A stretch of 64,000 nt of DNA from a virus: positions 221,128 through 285,127 of IMG/VR virus record IMGVR_UViG_3300032240_001991; one strand, given 5' to 3'. This document shows positions 29,581-36,428 of the stretch, piece by piece; position 1 is the first letter of the stretch; every line of letters begins with the position of its first letter. Under the pieces are notes generated by a model. The model made no database searches. It saw only the letters and a program-made list of their open reading frames with translations, and had not been told where the DNA came from. Both the position numbers and the translations under genes were made by a program.

Positions 29581-30066
29581 ATGAATGTTACAGCTAAGGT
29601 GTTAGTTCCAAATAAAGTTTGGATAGTACAAGAAAAAGGTTCAAAATTAGGAACTCTAAACAAAGAGAAGAAAGGGTACAGCTTTTTTAAGAAAGGTGTT
29701 AAAACTACTCTTAGTGATCTTTCTGCTGTTAAGGAAAGATTTGGATCTGAAATTTTTAAAGAACAGGAACCGGTAGTTACTTTACCTAAGCCTGAACTTC
29801 GCAACATTTATGAGTTTCCATGTGGTTCAAAACCGTATAATCCAGTATATAATATAAGAAAAAGATTACCTATCTACGCAAAAAGCTCTAAAAGCAAGAG
29901 CCTATATTGTGCAGGTTATTATGTAATTAAGTTCCGTAAAGGTTGGGTTAAAAGTTTCTGTCCTAAGTTAATTACTCTTGACAGATATCCTTATCTAGGA
30001 CCTTATAAAACAGAACAAGATATGAAGAACATGTTAAATTCATTAAATAGATCATGCCACAACTAA
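29581..30066 (+). CDS. Conserved T4-like phage protein, basic
   Basis: 161 residues from the ATG at 29581, chosen because AAGGAG stands seven bases before it; the ATG at 29515 would overlap rnh and has no site. The protein is basic: VPNKVWIVQEKGSKLGTLNKEKKGYSFFKKG then LRNIYEFPCGSKPYNPVYNIRKRLPIYAKSSKSKSLYCAGYYVIKF, ending KSFCPKLITLDRYPYLGPYKTEQDM. I recognise the pattern from marine T4-like phages, where it has no function assigned. Nucleic acid or ribosome binding is possible from composition only. Confidence 0.6.
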   Translation: MNVTAKVLVPNKVWIVQEKGSKLGTLNKEKKGYSFFKKGVKTTLSDLSAVKERFGSEIFKEQEPVVTLPKPELRNIYEFPCGSKPYNPVYNIRKRLPIYAKSSKSKSLYCAGYYVIKFRKGWVKSFCPKLITLDRYPYLGPYKTEQDMKNMLNSLNRSCHN

Positions 30067-30281
30067 ACACATTACCTATAGAAATCTTCTTAGAAAAGGC
30101 CAGGATTGCGGTCAAAACTAATCAAAAACACCTCAATTTAGATATAAAAGAGGTACAATCTTTATCAGATTGTCTAGCAGTAGTAATGACTAGATTAGCC
30201 GGTGATCTAGATGAAAGATTACAGAATATTCAAAATCAACCATCGAACATTTCTATTAAAATGGATGGGGGATCTTTTTAA
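30054..30281 (+). CDS. Small conserved phage protein
   Basis: 75 residues, overlapping the previous gene by 13 bases. Helical, acidic/basic alternating (LPIEIFLEKARIAVKTNQKHLNLDIKEVQSLSDCLAVVMTRLAGDLDERLQ), a short disordered tail. No motif. Similar short genes sit in this neighbourhood in related phages. Confidence 0.5.
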   Translation: MPQLNTLPIEIFLEKARIAVKTNQKHLNLDIKEVQSLSDCLAVVMTRLAGDLDERLQNIQNQPSNISIKMDGGSF

Positions 30282-30290
30282 TAAATTCTA

Positions 30291-30327
30291 AATAAATATA
30301 TGTGTAGTTTAAGGAATATTACACATA
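30291..30327 (+). promoter_or_regulatory. Late-type box AATAAATA followed by start-codon hairpin
   Basis: AATAAATA at 30291-30298. Immediately after it TATGTGTA (30299-30306) pairs perfectly with TACACATA (30320-30327); the loop carries AAGGA (30311-30315), and the ATG begins at 30328, the base after the stem. Late transcripts starting near 30304 would lack most of the 5' arm. Confidence 0.55.
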
Positions 30328-30627
30328 ATGAGTCGCCCAAAGCCAAAGGTATTACTAGAAGTAACTAATAAGAAAACTTTTAAAACAGAACAGGTTTTAG
30401 AAGCAGAGGCTATTTGGGCGGTCTTTTATAAAGACGAACCAGTAAATCTTAAAACAGTTTCGTTAATTGCAGAACAGTTAGGGCCAAAGTATAAAAAGGT
30501 TTCGTTTTCAAATAGCGGTCATGCTTACAATCTTGCAGAAAAATTAAATAAATTGTATAATTGTAATGATTTTTCTGTTTACAAACTAACTACGGGCCAA
30601 AAGATTTCGGATGGACACCAAACATAA
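30328..30627 (+). CDS. Conserved T4-like phage protein
   Basis: 99 residues. RPKPKVLLEVTNKKTFKTEQVLEAEAIWAVFYKDEPVNLKTVS followed by GPKYKKVSFSNSGHAYNLAEKLNKLYN is a pattern I know from many T4-like cyanophage genomes (function unassigned). Alpha/beta, basic. Its translation start is directly behind an 8-bp hairpin whose loop has the ribosome site. It overlaps the next gene by 17 bases. Confidence 0.6.
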   Translation: MSRPKPKVLLEVTNKKTFKTEQVLEAEAIWAVFYKDEPVNLKTVSLIAEQLGPKYKKVSFSNSGHAYNLAEKLNKLYNCNDFSVYKLTTGQKISDGHQT

Positions 30628-31009
30628 ACTAACTGTAGAATTTTTAACAAACTGGCTTGGGTATAGACCAAACGATTTGGTTATTTCTAAGTATTATCAA
30701 AAATGGTGGAAAAATATTAGGGCAGCTGAAAATCGCAGTTTACAGTTAACGTATGACGGATTTTCTTTTTTAAAAAACCGTGATCTTTTGAAATTTTATT
30801 CAATCGATACCATAGATACTGTTTATACCAGTAAAGTAATGCTTCAACTAGACAAGTATCTAGATTGTCCCTGGTATCTCGATACACATAGATGTATTCA
30901 GGTAAGTAGAGAAAAAATTGCAGTACAACTAATTTTATTTGGCGGAGACCTGGTAAGGTATGGTAACGCTAAAGCCAAATCTGAAGAAAACTCGTTGACT
31001 TTTACCTAA
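30611..31009 (+). CDS. Hypothetical protein
   Basis: 132 residues, overlapping the previous gene by 17 bases. FLTNWLGYRPNDLVISKYYQKWWKNIRAAE then LDKYLDCPWYLDTHRCIQVSREKIAVQLILFGGDLVRYGNA. Mixed alpha/beta, Trp/Tyr-rich, no catalytic motif seen. Its 3' end carries the -35 of the moxR promoter. Confidence 0.55.
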   Translation: MDTKHKLTVEFLTNWLGYRPNDLVISKYYQKWWKNIRAAENRSLQLTYDGFSFLKNRDLLKFYSIDTIDTVYTSKVMLQLDKYLDCPWYLDTHRCIQVSREKIAVQLILFGGDLVRYGNAKAKSEENSLTFT

Positions 31010-31022
31010 ATTCTTGTATAAT
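30995..31022 (+). promoter_or_regulatory. Sigma70-like promoter for the MoxR/VWA pair
   Basis: TTGACT at 30995-31000, 16-base spacer, TATAAT at 31017-31022. The transcript has a leader of about 30 bases, with AAAGGTGG before the ATG at 31059. Confidence 0.75.
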
Positions 31023-31058
31023 AGCTCTGTTGGTAAACAATTTTTCTAAAGGTGGTAT

Positions 31059-32141
31059 ATGGCAGAAAAAATCTCTTCAAATCGCACCGTTAGTCCTAAC
31101 GAAGCGAAAAAGGCACTTCGCAAGTGCATTAAAATTCAACGCCCAGTTTTTATCTGGGGTCCTCCGGGTATTGGTAAGAGCGATGTTGTGCACCAAATTG
31201 GTAATGAACAAAATCGCGAAGTAATTGATGTTCGGTTGAGTCTTTGGGAACCCACTGACATCAAAGGCATTCCTTATTATAATTCTACTCTTAACAGCAT
31301 GGTGTGGGCACCACCTGTTGAATTGCCTACTGATCCAGATAGTACCGCTATTCTTTTCCTTGACGAGCTTAATTCTGCTGCACCTGCTACGCAAGCTGCT
31401 GCCTACCAGTTAGTTCTCAATCGTCGAGTTGGCACATATGTACTACCTAAAGGTGTTAGTATTGTTGCTGCTGGTAACCGCGAAACTGACAAGGGTGTTA
31501 CCTATCGTATGCCAGCGCCGTTGGCTAGTCGATTCTTGCATCTTGAACTGCGTACTGATTTTGAAGATTGGTTGTATTGGGCTACCTCTAACAACATCCA
31601 CGAACAGGTTGTAGGTTATCTAGGATTTGCTAAACAAGATCTTTATGATTTTGATCCTCGTGGTTCTAGCCGTAGTTTCGCTACGCCGCGCACCTGGAGT
31701 TTTGTAAGCGATCTTCTTCAGGACGACGATCTTGACGACAATACGCTTACTGATCTTGTTGCTGGTGCAATTGGTGAAGGACTTGCTGTTAAATTTATGG
31801 CGCATCGCAAAGTTGCAAAACAGATGCCAAATCCAACAGACATCCTTAACGGTAAGGTAACTAAATGTTCTATTAAAGAAGTATCAGCGATGTACTCGCT
31901 TAACATTAGCCTTTGCTACGAACTTCAAGAACTTGATCGTAAGAAAAACAAAGATTGGGACAAGATGGCAGATAACTTCTTCCGTTTTATGATGGACAAC
32001 TTCCCAACTGAGCTAACTGTTATGGGTGCAAAGATTGCTCTTACTAACTACAACTTGCCGTTTGATGCTAGCAAGCTTAAGAATTTTGACGAGTTCCATC
32101 AGAAGTACGGTAAGTACATTATTCAGGCTATGGAGGGTTAA
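31059..32141 (+). CDS. MoxR-family AAA+ ATPase
   Basis: 360 residues. Walker A WGPPGIGKSDVV (about residues 34-45), Walker B AILFLDELNSA (about 93-103), then VLNRRVGTYVLPKGVSIVAAGNRETDKG with sensor 1 Asn and APLASRFLHLEL with the Arg finger, in the MoxR/RavA order. MoxR ATPases work with VWA-domain partners, encoded here five bases downstream, as chaperones that remodel or activate protein complexes. The early-type promoter points to action on host or replication targets. Confidence 0.88.
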   Translation: MAEKISSNRTVSPNEAKKALRKCIKIQRPVFIWGPPGIGKSDVVHQIGNEQNREVIDVRLSLWEPTDIKGIPYYNSTLNSMVWAPPVELPTDPDSTAILFLDELNSAAPATQAAAYQLVLNRRVGTYVLPKGVSIVAAGNRETDKGVTYRMPAPLASRFLHLELRTDFEDWLYWATSNNIHEQVVGYLGFAKQDLYDFDPRGSSRSFATPRTWSFVSDLLQDDDLDDNTLTDLVAGAIGEGLAVKFMAHRKVAKQMPNPTDILNGKVTKCSIKEVSAMYSLNISLCYELQELDRKKNKDWDKMADNFFRFMMDNFPTELTVMGAKIALTNYNLPFDASKLKNFDEFHQKYGKYIIQAMEG

Positions 32142-32145
32142 TTAA

Positions 32146-33411
32146 ATGTCTAACGTGATGAAACAGGAAAAGATTAAAAAATCAGTGAAAACGAAAGAAT
32201 TTTCGTCAGCTGAAAAAAACAAGATTATAGAAAAACTTGTTACGGCTCGCGTTGGTCTTCTTCTGCGACATCCGTTTTTTGGCAATATGGCAACTCGTTT
32301 GCAACTTATCGATGCCAGTGATTGGTGCCCTACACTGGCTACCGATGGTCGTAAATTTTATTACAACAACGAGTTTGTGAGCAAACTTAAACCTAAGGAA
32401 GCTGAGTTTGGGTTTGCTCATGAGGTATTACACAACGTATTTGATCATTTGGGTCGCCGCAATGATCGAGATCCTAATCTATCAAATATTGCCGCAGACT
32501 TTACCGTTAATCAAATCCTAAAAGATGAAAAAATTGGCGAAGTTCCGTCAATGATTAAAATCTTTCAGGATAATAAGTATCGCGGGTGGAGCTACGAACA
32601 GGTATATGAAGACCTTGAGTCTCGTTGTACTAAAATTAATATCAATGATCTTGGAGAACTTCTTGACGAACATCTCGACGGTGATGGCGAAGGTGATAGT
32701 GAAAACGGAAATGACGGTGAAGAAATTGACGGCAACGGAAAAGGACGTCCGCGGTTAACTGCTGAAGAACGTAAAAAGATCCGAGACGAAATTAAAGAAG
32801 CAATGGTTGCGGCTGCGCAAAATGCAGGAGCTGGTAAACTTCCGGCAGGTATTCGTCGTTTAATTAGCGACTTTACTGAACCAAAAATGGATTGGCGCCA
32901 ACTGCTTCGTATGAATATTCAAAGCATTATTAAAAATAACTTTAGTTTTAATCGCCCAAATCGTAAAAGTCAACATTCGGGTGCTGTTCTTCCGGGAATG
33001 GTTAACGAAGAAACTATTGATATTTCAGTAGCCATTGATATGAGCGGTAGTATTACTAACGCGCAAGCTAAGGACATGATTAGCGAAGTTAAAGGTATTA
33101 TGGATGAATACACTGACTTTAAACTGGACTTGTGGTGCTTTGACACTCAGGTTTATAACTATGCTCAGTTTACGGGCGATAATGCTGACGAAATTCTTGA
33201 TTACGAAGTTCACGGCGGAGGCGGCACTAGCTTTGAAGTCAATTGGGAATTTATGAAGGAAAACGGCATTGAACCAAAACGATTTGTAATGTTTACTGAC
33301 GGATATCCTTGCGGTGGTTGGGGTGACTCAGACTATTGCGAAACACTATTCATTATTCACGGCAACGAAACTATCGTTGCGCCATTTGGCCAAACTGCAT
33401 ATTATAAATAA
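32146..33411 (+). CDS. VWA-domain protein with metallopeptidase-like N-terminus
   Basis: 421 residues. N-terminal part (residues 20-150) contains FGFAHEVLHNVFDHLGRR, an HExxH zinc motif (HEVLH) with a further His, as in the DUF2201 putative metallopeptidase domain. A low-complexity acidic linker (GDGEGDSENGNDGEEIDGNG) follows. The C-terminal VWA domain (residues 285-421) has a complete MIDAS: AIDMSGSITNAQ (DxSxS), GGGGTSF (Thr) and MFTDGYP (Asp). It is the natural partner of the preceding MoxR ATPase. Substrate unknown. Confidence 0.85.
   Translation: MSNVMKQEKIKKSVKTKEFSSAEKNKIIEKLVTARVGLLLRHPFFGNMATRLQLIDASDWCPTLATDGRKFYYNNEFVSKLKPKEAEFGFAHEVLHNVFDHLGRRNDRDPNLSNIAADFTVNQILKDEKIGEVPSMIKIFQDNKYRGWSYEQVYEDLESRCTKININDLGELLDEHLDGDGEGDSENGNDGEEIDGNGKGRPRLTAEERKKIRDEIKEAMVAAAQNAGAGKLPAGIRRLISDFTEPKMDWRQLLRMNIQSIIKNNFSFNRPNRKSQHSGAVLPGMVNEETIDISVAIDMSGSITNAQAKDMISEVKGIMDEYTDFKLDLWCFDTQVYNYAQFTGDNADEILDYEVHGGGGTSFEVNWEFMKENGIEPKRFVMFTDGYPCGGWGDSDYCETLFIIHGNETIVAPFGQTAYYK
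33403..33410 (+). promoter_or_regulatory. Late promoter box TATAAATA
   Basis: Exact consensus, overlapping the last codons of the VWA gene and 13 bases before the ATG at 33424. It would place the three following small genes under late control. Could be partly chance in AT-rich coding DNA. Confidence 0.5.
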
Positions 33412-33423
33412 ACTAGGTACTTT

Positions 33424-33717
33424 ATGGCTTTATTAAAAGGTTCAGTAAATCCATTAAATGTTGTAGGACAGCGCAGACTGTCCTACATTCCTGAGCATTT
33501 TTCAAAAATGAAAATTAGTGACGCTTACCAGATAGAAAAAATTGACCAGTGGATATATTATAACTTAAATAGTAGGTATTGCGTTAAACTAAAATGGGAT
33601 CTAGATGACAGTAGAAAGTTTGCAGACGTCTGCGAAATTGGAGTTGAAGATCCTAAAGAGTTAACAATGCTTAGTTTAGCGTGCCCATATTTAAATAGAA
33701 ATAAGAAGGAGTATTAA
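33424..33717 (+). CDS. Hypothetical protein
   Basis: 97 residues. RLSYIPEHFSKMKISDAYQIEKIDQWIYYNLNSRYCVKLKWDLDDSRKFADVCEIGVEDPKELTMLSLACPYL, mixed alpha/beta with several Tyr and Trp, similar in feel to other small T4-like proteins. A perfect 10-bp hairpin begins 38 bases into the gene. Function unknown. Confidence 0.55.
   Translation: MALLKGSVNPLNVVGQRRLSYIPEHFSKMKISDAYQIEKIDQWIYYNLNSRYCVKLKWDLDDSRKFADVCEIGVEDPKELTMLSLACPYLNRNKKEY
33462..33487 (+). promoter_or_regulatory. Perfect 10-bp intragenic hairpin
   Basis: TGTAGGACAG (33462-33471), loop CGCAGA (33472-33477), CTGTCCTACA (33478-33487), inside the coding sequence 38 bases after the ATG. Same placement as the hairpin in the glycosyltransferase gene. 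Confidence 0.4.
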
Positions 33718-33939
33718 ATGTCAGAAAATAACACAGAAACCGCACAGACCTCGCCAGAGCTAACTGTAGTTGATCTACAAAATTTGAGATCTATTATTGA
33801 TGTTGCGTCTCGTCGTGGTGCTTTTGGTGCGGCAGAAATGTCTGCAGTTGGAAGTGTATACGGTCGTTTAGAAGCATTTCTTAACGCTGTAGCACCGCCA
33901 CAGGCATCAGCAGATGCTACGACACAGCCAACCTCATAA
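33718..33939 (+). CDS. Small conserved phage protein
   Basis: 73 residues, beginning at the base after the previous stop, with AAGGAG before the ATG. ELTVVDLQNLRSIIDVASRRGAFGAAEMSAVGSVYGRLEAFL is a compact helical pattern known to me from T4-like cyanophages as an unassigned protein. Both ends are Thr/Ser/Pro-rich and likely disordered. Confidence 0.6.
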   Translation: MSENNTETAQTSPELTVVDLQNLRSIIDVASRRGAFGAAEMSAVGSVYGRLEAFLNAVAPPQASADATTQPTS

Positions 33940-33948
33940 GGAGTTTTT

Positions 33949-34551
33949 ATGAAACATGTCGGTAAGATGAAAAATAATTCAGCTAGACTAGCTGTAGTTT
34001 ATAGGACGTTACCGGGTGAACCGCTCAATGCCCTTGTTGTTGGAACACAGGGACTTGCGGATAGCTACCATGATACACTTATGAGCTTGATTGAAACGCC
34101 TGCTGCTCAACAGGCTAACGAACTTGCAGATATTTTAGCAGTTCGCAAATTTCCAGACGGTAACGTAATGTTAGGGTATCTTCATAGTAAGGGGCACCTA
34201 AAGAAGGTTCCTACTAATATGGTACTTATGACTCCGGACAGTCAAACGCAGCTTCCGTTAGATGAGCTTAACAGACTTATCGCACAACAGAAAGGCATTT
34301 CAATTGAGGATCTTGCAGTTAATGACGGCACAGAAAAATCTACTAAAAAAGTAGAAACTATCGACATTGCTGAAGTTAAAGAACCAGTTCTTGAAAGTAA
34401 GACGGTTGAGAAAAAGATCTTTGATCTTTCTCCAGAAGAAATGCGTAGTCGCGCTGATGCGCTTTATAAAGAAGCTGCAAGACTTCGTAAAGAAGCCGAT
34501 GCGCTCGATCCACCTAAGTCTAAAAAGAAAGCGGCTAAAGTCGAAGTCTAA
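33949..34551 (+). CDS. Conserved T4-like phage protein
   Basis: 200 residues. MKHVGKMKNNSARLAVVYRTLPGEPLNALVVGTQGLADSYHDTLMSLIET and VRKFPDGNVMLGYLHSKGHLKKVPTNMVLMTPDSQTQLPLDELNRLIA form the conserved part; I recall this protein from many T4-like genomes without assigned function. The last 60 residues are a charged helix (MRSRADALYKEAARLRKEADALDPPKSKKKAAKVEV). TAATG junction with DHFR. The strong Shine-Dalgarno AAGGAG before it suggests good expression. Confidence 0.6.
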   Translation: MKHVGKMKNNSARLAVVYRTLPGEPLNALVVGTQGLADSYHDTLMSLIETPAAQQANELADILAVRKFPDGNVMLGYLHSKGHLKKVPTNMVLMTPDSQTQLPLDELNRLIAQQKGISIEDLAVNDGTEKSTKKVETIDIAEVKEPVLESKTVEKKIFDLSPEEMRSRADALYKEAARLRKEADALDPPKSKKKAAKVEV

Positions 34552-35039
34552 TGATTGTTGGATTAGTTGCTGTAGATCAGAAACAAGGCATAGGGTTTGA
34601 TAATTCTATGCCTTGGCCTCAACTGATTGACGATCTAAAATGGTTTAAAAAAAGAACTGATAATAATGTTGTTTTGATGGGTTCAAAAACCTGGAAAAGT
34701 ATCGGAAAACCTCTCCCCGGTAGAATTAATGTTGTTATCAGTTCTCAACTATATACTAACGCAGACTTAACGCTCTCAGATCCTGTTGAAGCTATAACAG
34801 AATTATCTGAAAGATACAGAAATAAAGATATCTGTATAATTGGCGGTCAGGCTGTATTTGATTCTGTAAAACATTTAATAGACGTTTTTTATATTACAGA
34901 GATTGAAGCCACATACGAATGTGATCGACAATTTGACTTAGAATATGTCACAAGAAAATTTAAAAATGTTTCTGAGTTAGAGCACATTGATGCAACAGAA
35001 ACAACGCCTGCATACACAATAAAAGAATACAAAAAATGA
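34551..35039 (+). CDS. Dihydrofolate reductase
   Basis: 162 residues, a typical DHFR length. IVGLVAVDQKQGIGFDNSMPWPQLIDDLKWFKKRT, then NVVLMGSKTWKSIGKPLPGRINVVIS and DICIIGGQAVFDSV match the folate and NADPH binding elements (T4 frd equivalent). It regenerates tetrahydrofolate used up by thymidylate synthase, whose gene overlaps it by four bases. Confidence 0.92.
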   Translation: MIVGLVAVDQKQGIGFDNSMPWPQLIDDLKWFKKRTDNNVVLMGSKTWKSIGKPLPGRINVVISSQLYTNADLTLSDPVEAITELSERYRNKDICIIGGQAVFDSVKHLIDVFYITEIEATYECDRQFDLEYVTRKFKNVSELEHIDATETTPAYTIKEYKK

Positions 35040-35908
35040 AAGAATACCATGAAATACTTTGCGACGTTTTAGAAAACGGCGAGGAGCGTCCTGACCGTAC
35101 CGGGAAAGGAACTCTTAGTAAGTTTGGAATGCAAACTAGGTTTGATCTTACTAAAGGATTTCCTGCAGTTACTACTAAAAAACTTGCTTGGAAAGCCGTA
35201 GTTAGCGAACTACTTTGGTTTATTGAAGGTAGCGGTGATGAGAATCGTTTAAAAGAAATTTTACACGGCGATCGAAATAGTGACAAAAAAACTATCTGGA
35301 CTGATAATGCTAATGCCGATTATTGGGTCAATCGTAGACTTAAACGCCATGTAGGAGATCTAGGTCGCATCTACGGAGTACAATGGCGTAAATGGCGTAG
35401 ACCATTGGTTAGAATCAATAAGGTAGTGTTGCAAAATCATGACCAATTAATGGATTTAATTAATGGAATTATGGAAGATCCTTACGGACGTAGGCACATT
35501 ATTACTGCGTGGAACCCTGGCGAATTAGAATTAATGGCATTACCTCCTTGTCATGTTATGGCTCAGTTTTACGTAAGTAACGGAAAATTAAGCTGCCAAA
35601 TGTATCAGAGATCTGCAGATTTATTTCTAGGTGTTCCTTTTAATATTGCTAGCTATGCTTTGTTTACTCACATGATTGCACAGGTTTGCAAATTAGAAGT
35701 AGGTGAATTAATTCTTACGTTAGGCGATGCTCACATATATAAAGATCATATTGAACAAGTTAAAGAGCAACTTTCAAGAAAGATTCTACCTCTACCAACT
35801 TTAAAATTAAATTCTGAAATTGATCGAATTGACGATTTTTCAATGCGTGATATAGAACTAATTGATTATCAATGTCACGAACCAATCAAAGCCCAAATGG
35901 CTGTTTGA
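35036..35908 (+). CDS. Thymidylate synthase ThyA
   Basis: 290 residues. ERPDRTGKGTLSKFGMQ, KAVVSELLWFIEGS, LGRIYGVQWRKW, then the active-site Cys in LPPCHVMAQFYV, the dUMP-binding YQRSADLFLGVPFNIASYA and GDAHIYKDHIEQVKEQLSR. The product is dTMP with methylene-tetrahydrofolate as carbon donor (T4 td equivalent, but without an intron). It ends exactly against the stop codon of the convergent gene, with no terminator between. Confidence 0.95.
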   Translation: MKEYHEILCDVLENGEERPDRTGKGTLSKFGMQTRFDLTKGFPAVTTKKLAWKAVVSELLWFIEGSGDENRLKEILHGDRNSDKKTIWTDNANADYWVNRRLKRHVGDLGRIYGVQWRKWRRPLVRINKVVLQNHDQLMDLINGIMEDPYGRRHIITAWNPGELELMALPPCHVMAQFYVSNGKLSCQMYQRSADLFLGVPFNIASYALFTHMIAQVCKLEVGELILTLGDAHIYKDHIEQVKEQLSRKILPLPTLKLNSEIDRIDDFSMRDIELIDYQCHEPIKAQMAV

Positions 35909-36427
35909 TTATAAAAACTTAATTGTGGTAGTTGGATAAGACCAAGAGACATTTGCATTAGTCCAGGACCATAACCCTGACGAATAAGTTGCACTAGCTC
36001 TAAGATATGGTGCTTTATCAATATATAAAGCAGTCCACCCGCTATTGGTTGCGCCAGTAATTTTTAATACTAATGTATTAGCATTATCATTAGTATACAG
36101 ATCAGTTAATGCAGCGCCGCTGTAAATACTAGAAGTCGTTGGCGTTATAGCACCAAACGGAATCGCTCCGCCTATATGAATAACTCCATTTAAACTATAT
36201 CCCGAATAGCTCCAATCAAATGTAAAACCAGGACCACTAGTAACACTTCCGCTATCATTTCCAACTGTTAATACATGAGATTCTAATGGAGAATCGAGCT
36301 GTGTATCGAGCCAAACACTACCATTCCAAGTAAAAAAATTAGTAGATGTTAACCATGAAGATCCCTTCCAAGTTTTTATTCCTATATCTGCCCATGCAGT
36401 TCCATTCCAAATTTTTGGAATTGACAT
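35909..36427 (-). CDS. Virion protein with WNGT-type repeats
   Basis: 172 residues. The N-terminal 45 residues hold three short repeats built on a Trp-Asn/Lys-Gly-x-x-Trp core (IWNGTAWADI, TWKGSSWL, TWNGSVWLD), shared with the gene at 37960-38520. The rest is Thr/Ser/Tyr-rich beta sequence. It begins after ACGGAG and closes a leftward run of fibre genes, so it is probably a small fibre or decoration protein. Its stop codon directly adjoins that of thyA. Confidence 0.6.
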   Translation of the reverse strand: MSIPKIWNGTAWADIGIKTWKGSSWLTSTNFFTWNGSVWLDTQLDSPLESHVLTVGNDSGSVTSGPGFTFDWSYSGYSLNGVIHIGGAIPFGAITPTTSSIYSGAALTDLYTNDNANTLVLKITGATNSGWTALYIDKAPYLRASATYSSGLWSWTNANVSWSYPTTTIKFL

Positions 36428-36428
36428 T

